NCBI GenBank assembly: GCA_025963815.1
Contig: JAOQAA010000514.1
Span: forward strand, 1 to 6,270
Reading direction: 5' to 3'
DNA length: 6,270 nucleotides
DNA from: Capsulimonas sp.
GTDB lineage: Bacteria > Armatimonadota > Armatimonadia > Armatimonadales > Capsulimonadaceae
The notes beneath the pieces are model-generated. The model searched no databases, had not been told where the DNA came from, and worked only from the letters and a program-made list of their open reading frames with translations. The position numbers were made by a program, and so were the translations under genes. The stretch's first letter is position 1; the number at the start of each line of letters is the position of its first letter. Shown piece after piece: positions 4,498-6,270 of the stretch.

Positions 4498-6270
4498 ATG
4501 TACTTTTCTCGACTCAAATCTTCCCTTATCCCTGCGCTATCCGTCATGACGGCGACGCTGCTTCTCGCGCCGTGCCGCCAGAGTTCCGCTAACGGGACGG
4601 TTACAATCCTACATACCTTTCATGAAGGCCCCCCAGAGTATGACGGGTTACGCCCGACTATCCCGCTGACTCCTGGACCGGATGGCAGCTTCTATGGAAC
4701 AACCAGCGTTGGCGGAACCAGTGGAAGAGAAGCGATATTCGGTGGAGGAGGAGTTCTGTTTAAGATTTCTCCTGGCGGCTCCTATACATTGCTGAACAAT
4801 ACCTTTGGCGATCGGTTTGTCACCCCACAGCTTGGATGGGGGCCAAACTCTGTCACGATCCCCTCAGACGGTCATCTCTATGTGACAACTGGGGCTGGGC
4901 TCATTCAAATGACGCCTCAAGGAGTATGTACACATATATGGAGTTTCCATGACGACCCGGTTCTTGGCGAAGAGTTCACGTCCGGCTTGCTTCAAGCTCA
5001 TGACGGCTGCTTATACGGAACAACAGAGTTTGATAAGCTGCAGACGGGCGGGACGGTATACAAGCTTAATCCCCAGGGTGTTGTGTCAATCATTCACCGC
5101 TTCGGGGACGGAACTGTCGCAAACGATGGCTTGACGCCTGAGGCGGGGCTAGTGGAAGGACTCGATGGAAATCTCTACGGCGTTACTTCCAAAGGCGGGG
5201 CGTTCGGGCAGGGCGTCGTTTTTCGAATGACGACAGCCGGGGCCGTGACAATTTTGCATTCCTTCGGAGACGCCGCTCAGTCCAATTTCTGGGTAGCTCC
5301 CAGTGCAACGCTTGTCCTCGGCAGCGATAGATGCTTCTATGGAAGCACCGGAGCAGCGTTGTTCAAGATCACTTCCACCGGCGTCTACACGGAATTCCCT
5401 CAGGTTCCATTCTACACGCATGGCTCCACCGCTCCCGCGCTTTTGGCGGCGGATGGAAATATCTACGTCTCGACCAGTCGAATGCTGTATCGAGTCACTC
5501 CGTCTGGCGTTGTGACAGCGGTATGCACTATCAATTATGGAAGTCAGGGGCTGGTGCAGGGACGCGATGGCGCCTTTTATTTCACAAGCATCTACGGTTT
5601 TGACAATTTATATAGCGGCGCTGTGTACAGGCTCAAACTCGCCAATCGAATTGTCGAAGGAATCTCGCCGGCCTCCGTTCAGACAGGCCACAAAGATTTT
5701 TTCTTGAACGTCACCGGATCTGGCTTTCTGCCGGGTGACACCGTCACCTGCGGTGGATACCCGTTTCCCACCTCATTCGGGTCGGAGAGTTTGCTGCGCG
5801 TAACGATTCCTTATTGGCTCGTGGCCTCACCACAAACCCTTAAAGTCTCGGTGATGCATGGCAACGAAACTCCAACGCCCGCGCCGAGCCTTGTTGTCAC
5901 GGCCGCTCCGACACTCACGCGGCTCTCGCCCGCTTCCGTTCAAGCCGGACACAACAGTTTCACGCTCTCCGTCGGGGGAACAGGTTTCGTCGATGGCGCG
6001 CGCGTTTACTGGGGCGGAGCGGTTCTTCCAACGACTTACGTTTCGCCGTCCCTGCTGACCGCAACCGTCAGCGCCGCGCTAGCAGCGCCAGTCAATCCGC
6101 TTGTCCCGATCACTGTCAAGAATCCAAACGTCACTGCCAGCAACGCTCAAAACTTCACCGTTACGGATGCGCCGCAAATCACGGCGTTTTCTCCCAGCAG
6201 CGTGCAGGCGGGACATCGAGACTTCAGCTTGACGATCACAGGAACAGGCTTTGTCCGCGACGCCACGGTG
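4498..6270 (+). CDS. Secreted GloVer-repeat beta-propeller protein with IPT/TIG domains (3' end outside window)
   Basis: A single open frame of 591 codons runs from ATG 4498 to the window edge. Residues 1-31 form a Sec signal peptide: Arg5 and Lys7, a hydrophobic core to Ala24, and a likely SPase I site after SSA (29-31). The Cys at 26 is preceded by Pro and does not make a proper lipobox. Residues 57-381 hold seven degenerate copies of the GloVer repeat (TIGR03803 type), with DG.(L/F)YG.T, a GG run, V(F/Y)(K/R)(L/M/I) and G.VT.L..F elements. The clearest copy is at 218-257. Three Ig-like IPT/TIG units begin near 385, 472 and 560, each marked by SP.SVQ.GH..F. Such architectures are extracellular; known relatives often end in a sorting or anchor domain, which here would be downstream. 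No enzyme motif is seen; binding or adhesion is inference. By eye its codon use is less GC-biased than that of the trp genes, notably in the repeat region. Confidence 0.9.
   Translation, partial: MYFSRLKSSLIPALSVMTATLLLAPCRQSSANGTVTILHTFHEGPPEYDGLRPTIPLTPGPDGSFYGTTSVGGTSGREAIFGGGGVLFKISPGGSYTLLNNTFGDRFVTPQLGWGPNSVTIPSDGHLYVTTGAGLIQMTPQGVCTHIWSFHDDPVLGEEFTSGLLQAHDGCLYGTTEFDKLQTGGTVYKLNPQGVVSIIHRFGDGTVANDGLTPEAGLVEGLDGNLYGVTSKGGAFGQGVVFRMTTAGAVTILHSFGDAAQSNFWVAPSATLVLGSDRCFYGSTGAALFKITSTGVYTEFPQVPFYTHGSTAPALLAADGNIYVSTSRMLYRVTPSGVVTAVCTINYGSQGLVQGRDGAFYFTSIYGFDNLYSGAVYRLKLANRIVEGISPASVQTGHKDFFLNVTGSGFLPGDTVTCGGYPFPTSFGSESLLRVTIPYWLVASPQTLKVSVMHGNETPTPAPSLVVTAAPTLTRLSPASVQAGHNSFTLSVGGTGFVDGARVYWGGAVLPTTYVSPSLLTATVSAALAAPVNPLVPITVKNPNVTASNAQNFTVTDAPQITAFSPSSVQAGHRDFSLTITGTGFVRDATV
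4666..5640 (+). repeat. Seven degenerate GloVer protein repeats
   Basis: Approximate repeat spans in protein residues are 57-105, 119-153, 163-205, 217-257, 269-301, 314-345 and 351-381. Each centres on a DG..Y motif (for example DGSFYGTT, DGHLYVTT, DGNLYGVT, DGNIYVST) followed by a V.(F/Y)(K/R) strand and a G.(V/Y) strand. Copies 2, 5 and 6 are short and lack the GG-rich loop. The DNA copies are strongly diverged, so this is old duplication and not a recent tandem repeat. Confidence 0.75.
5665..6270 (+). repeat. Tandem IPT/TIG domain units of about 87-88 codons
   Basis: The marker SPASVQTGHKDF (5665-5700) recurs as SPASVQAGHNSF (5926-5961) and SPSSVQAGHRDF (6190-6225), each followed by a TGSGF, GGTGF or TGTGF turn. 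Unit lengths are 87 and 88 codons, typical for IPT/TIG Ig-like folds. The third unit is cut by the window edge and more may follow. Confidence 0.8.

Noticed and set aside
4498..4590. Lipoprotein signal (LLAPC) in the GloVer protein
   Set aside because: Pro directly before the Cys does not fit the lipobox, and a better SPase I site (SSA) follows at residues 29-31.
5331..5603. 90-codon alternative-frame ORF and its neighbours inside the GloVer gene
   Set aside because: They overlap a continuous frame with clear repeats and signal peptide, and have no ribosome binding site or recognisable motif.

Overview
All six supported genes lie on the plus strand of a GC-rich bacterial chromosome. The lineage cannot be fixed from one window. 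A GloVer (Gloeobacter/Verrucomicrobia-type) repeat protein, a GtaA/DUF4965-type secreted enzyme and a scattered trp pathway together suggest Armatimonadota (Capsulimonas-like), with Verrucomicrobiota or Acidobacteriota as alternatives. This is inference.

Layout. (1) Positions 1-794 hold the 3' end of a large gene: the end of a glutaminase A/DUF4965-type (alpha/alpha)6 domain followed by a beta-sandwich module. (2) Positions 795-989 are intergenic, with a strong 14-bp hairpin at 812-845 and at best a weak promoter. (3) Positions 990-4422 hold five tightly packed genes that read as one transcription unit: an unrecognised 208-aa protein with a TTG start, trpD, trpC (overlapping trpD by 8 nt), a divergent trpF, and a small stand-alone S24/S26-peptidase-like protein. 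(4) Positions 4423-4497 carry a clear extended -10 promoter (TGA-TATAAT) and a good ribosome binding site. (5) From 4498 to beyond the window runs a secreted protein with a signal peptide, seven GloVer repeats that probably form a beta-propeller, and at least three IPT/TIG Ig-like domains. It has no stop codon inside the window.

TrpD, TrpF and TrpC catalyse three consecutive steps from anthranilate to indole-3-glycerol phosphate. trpE, trpG, trpB and trpA are not present here, so the pathway is split across the genome unless they lie beyond the window. No trp leader peptide, T-box or TRAP-type site is visible.

The most notable observation is the TrpF. It keeps the catalytic Cys7, Arg36 and Asp185, but Asn131 replaces the general-acid Asp, and the GG(T/S)G phosphate loop, the QLHG motif and the SSG motif are all altered. 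I see no clearly new multi-gene system. Secondary points of interest are the uncharacterised first gene of the operon, the S24/S26-like protein at its end, and a possible closed seven-bladed propeller in the last gene.
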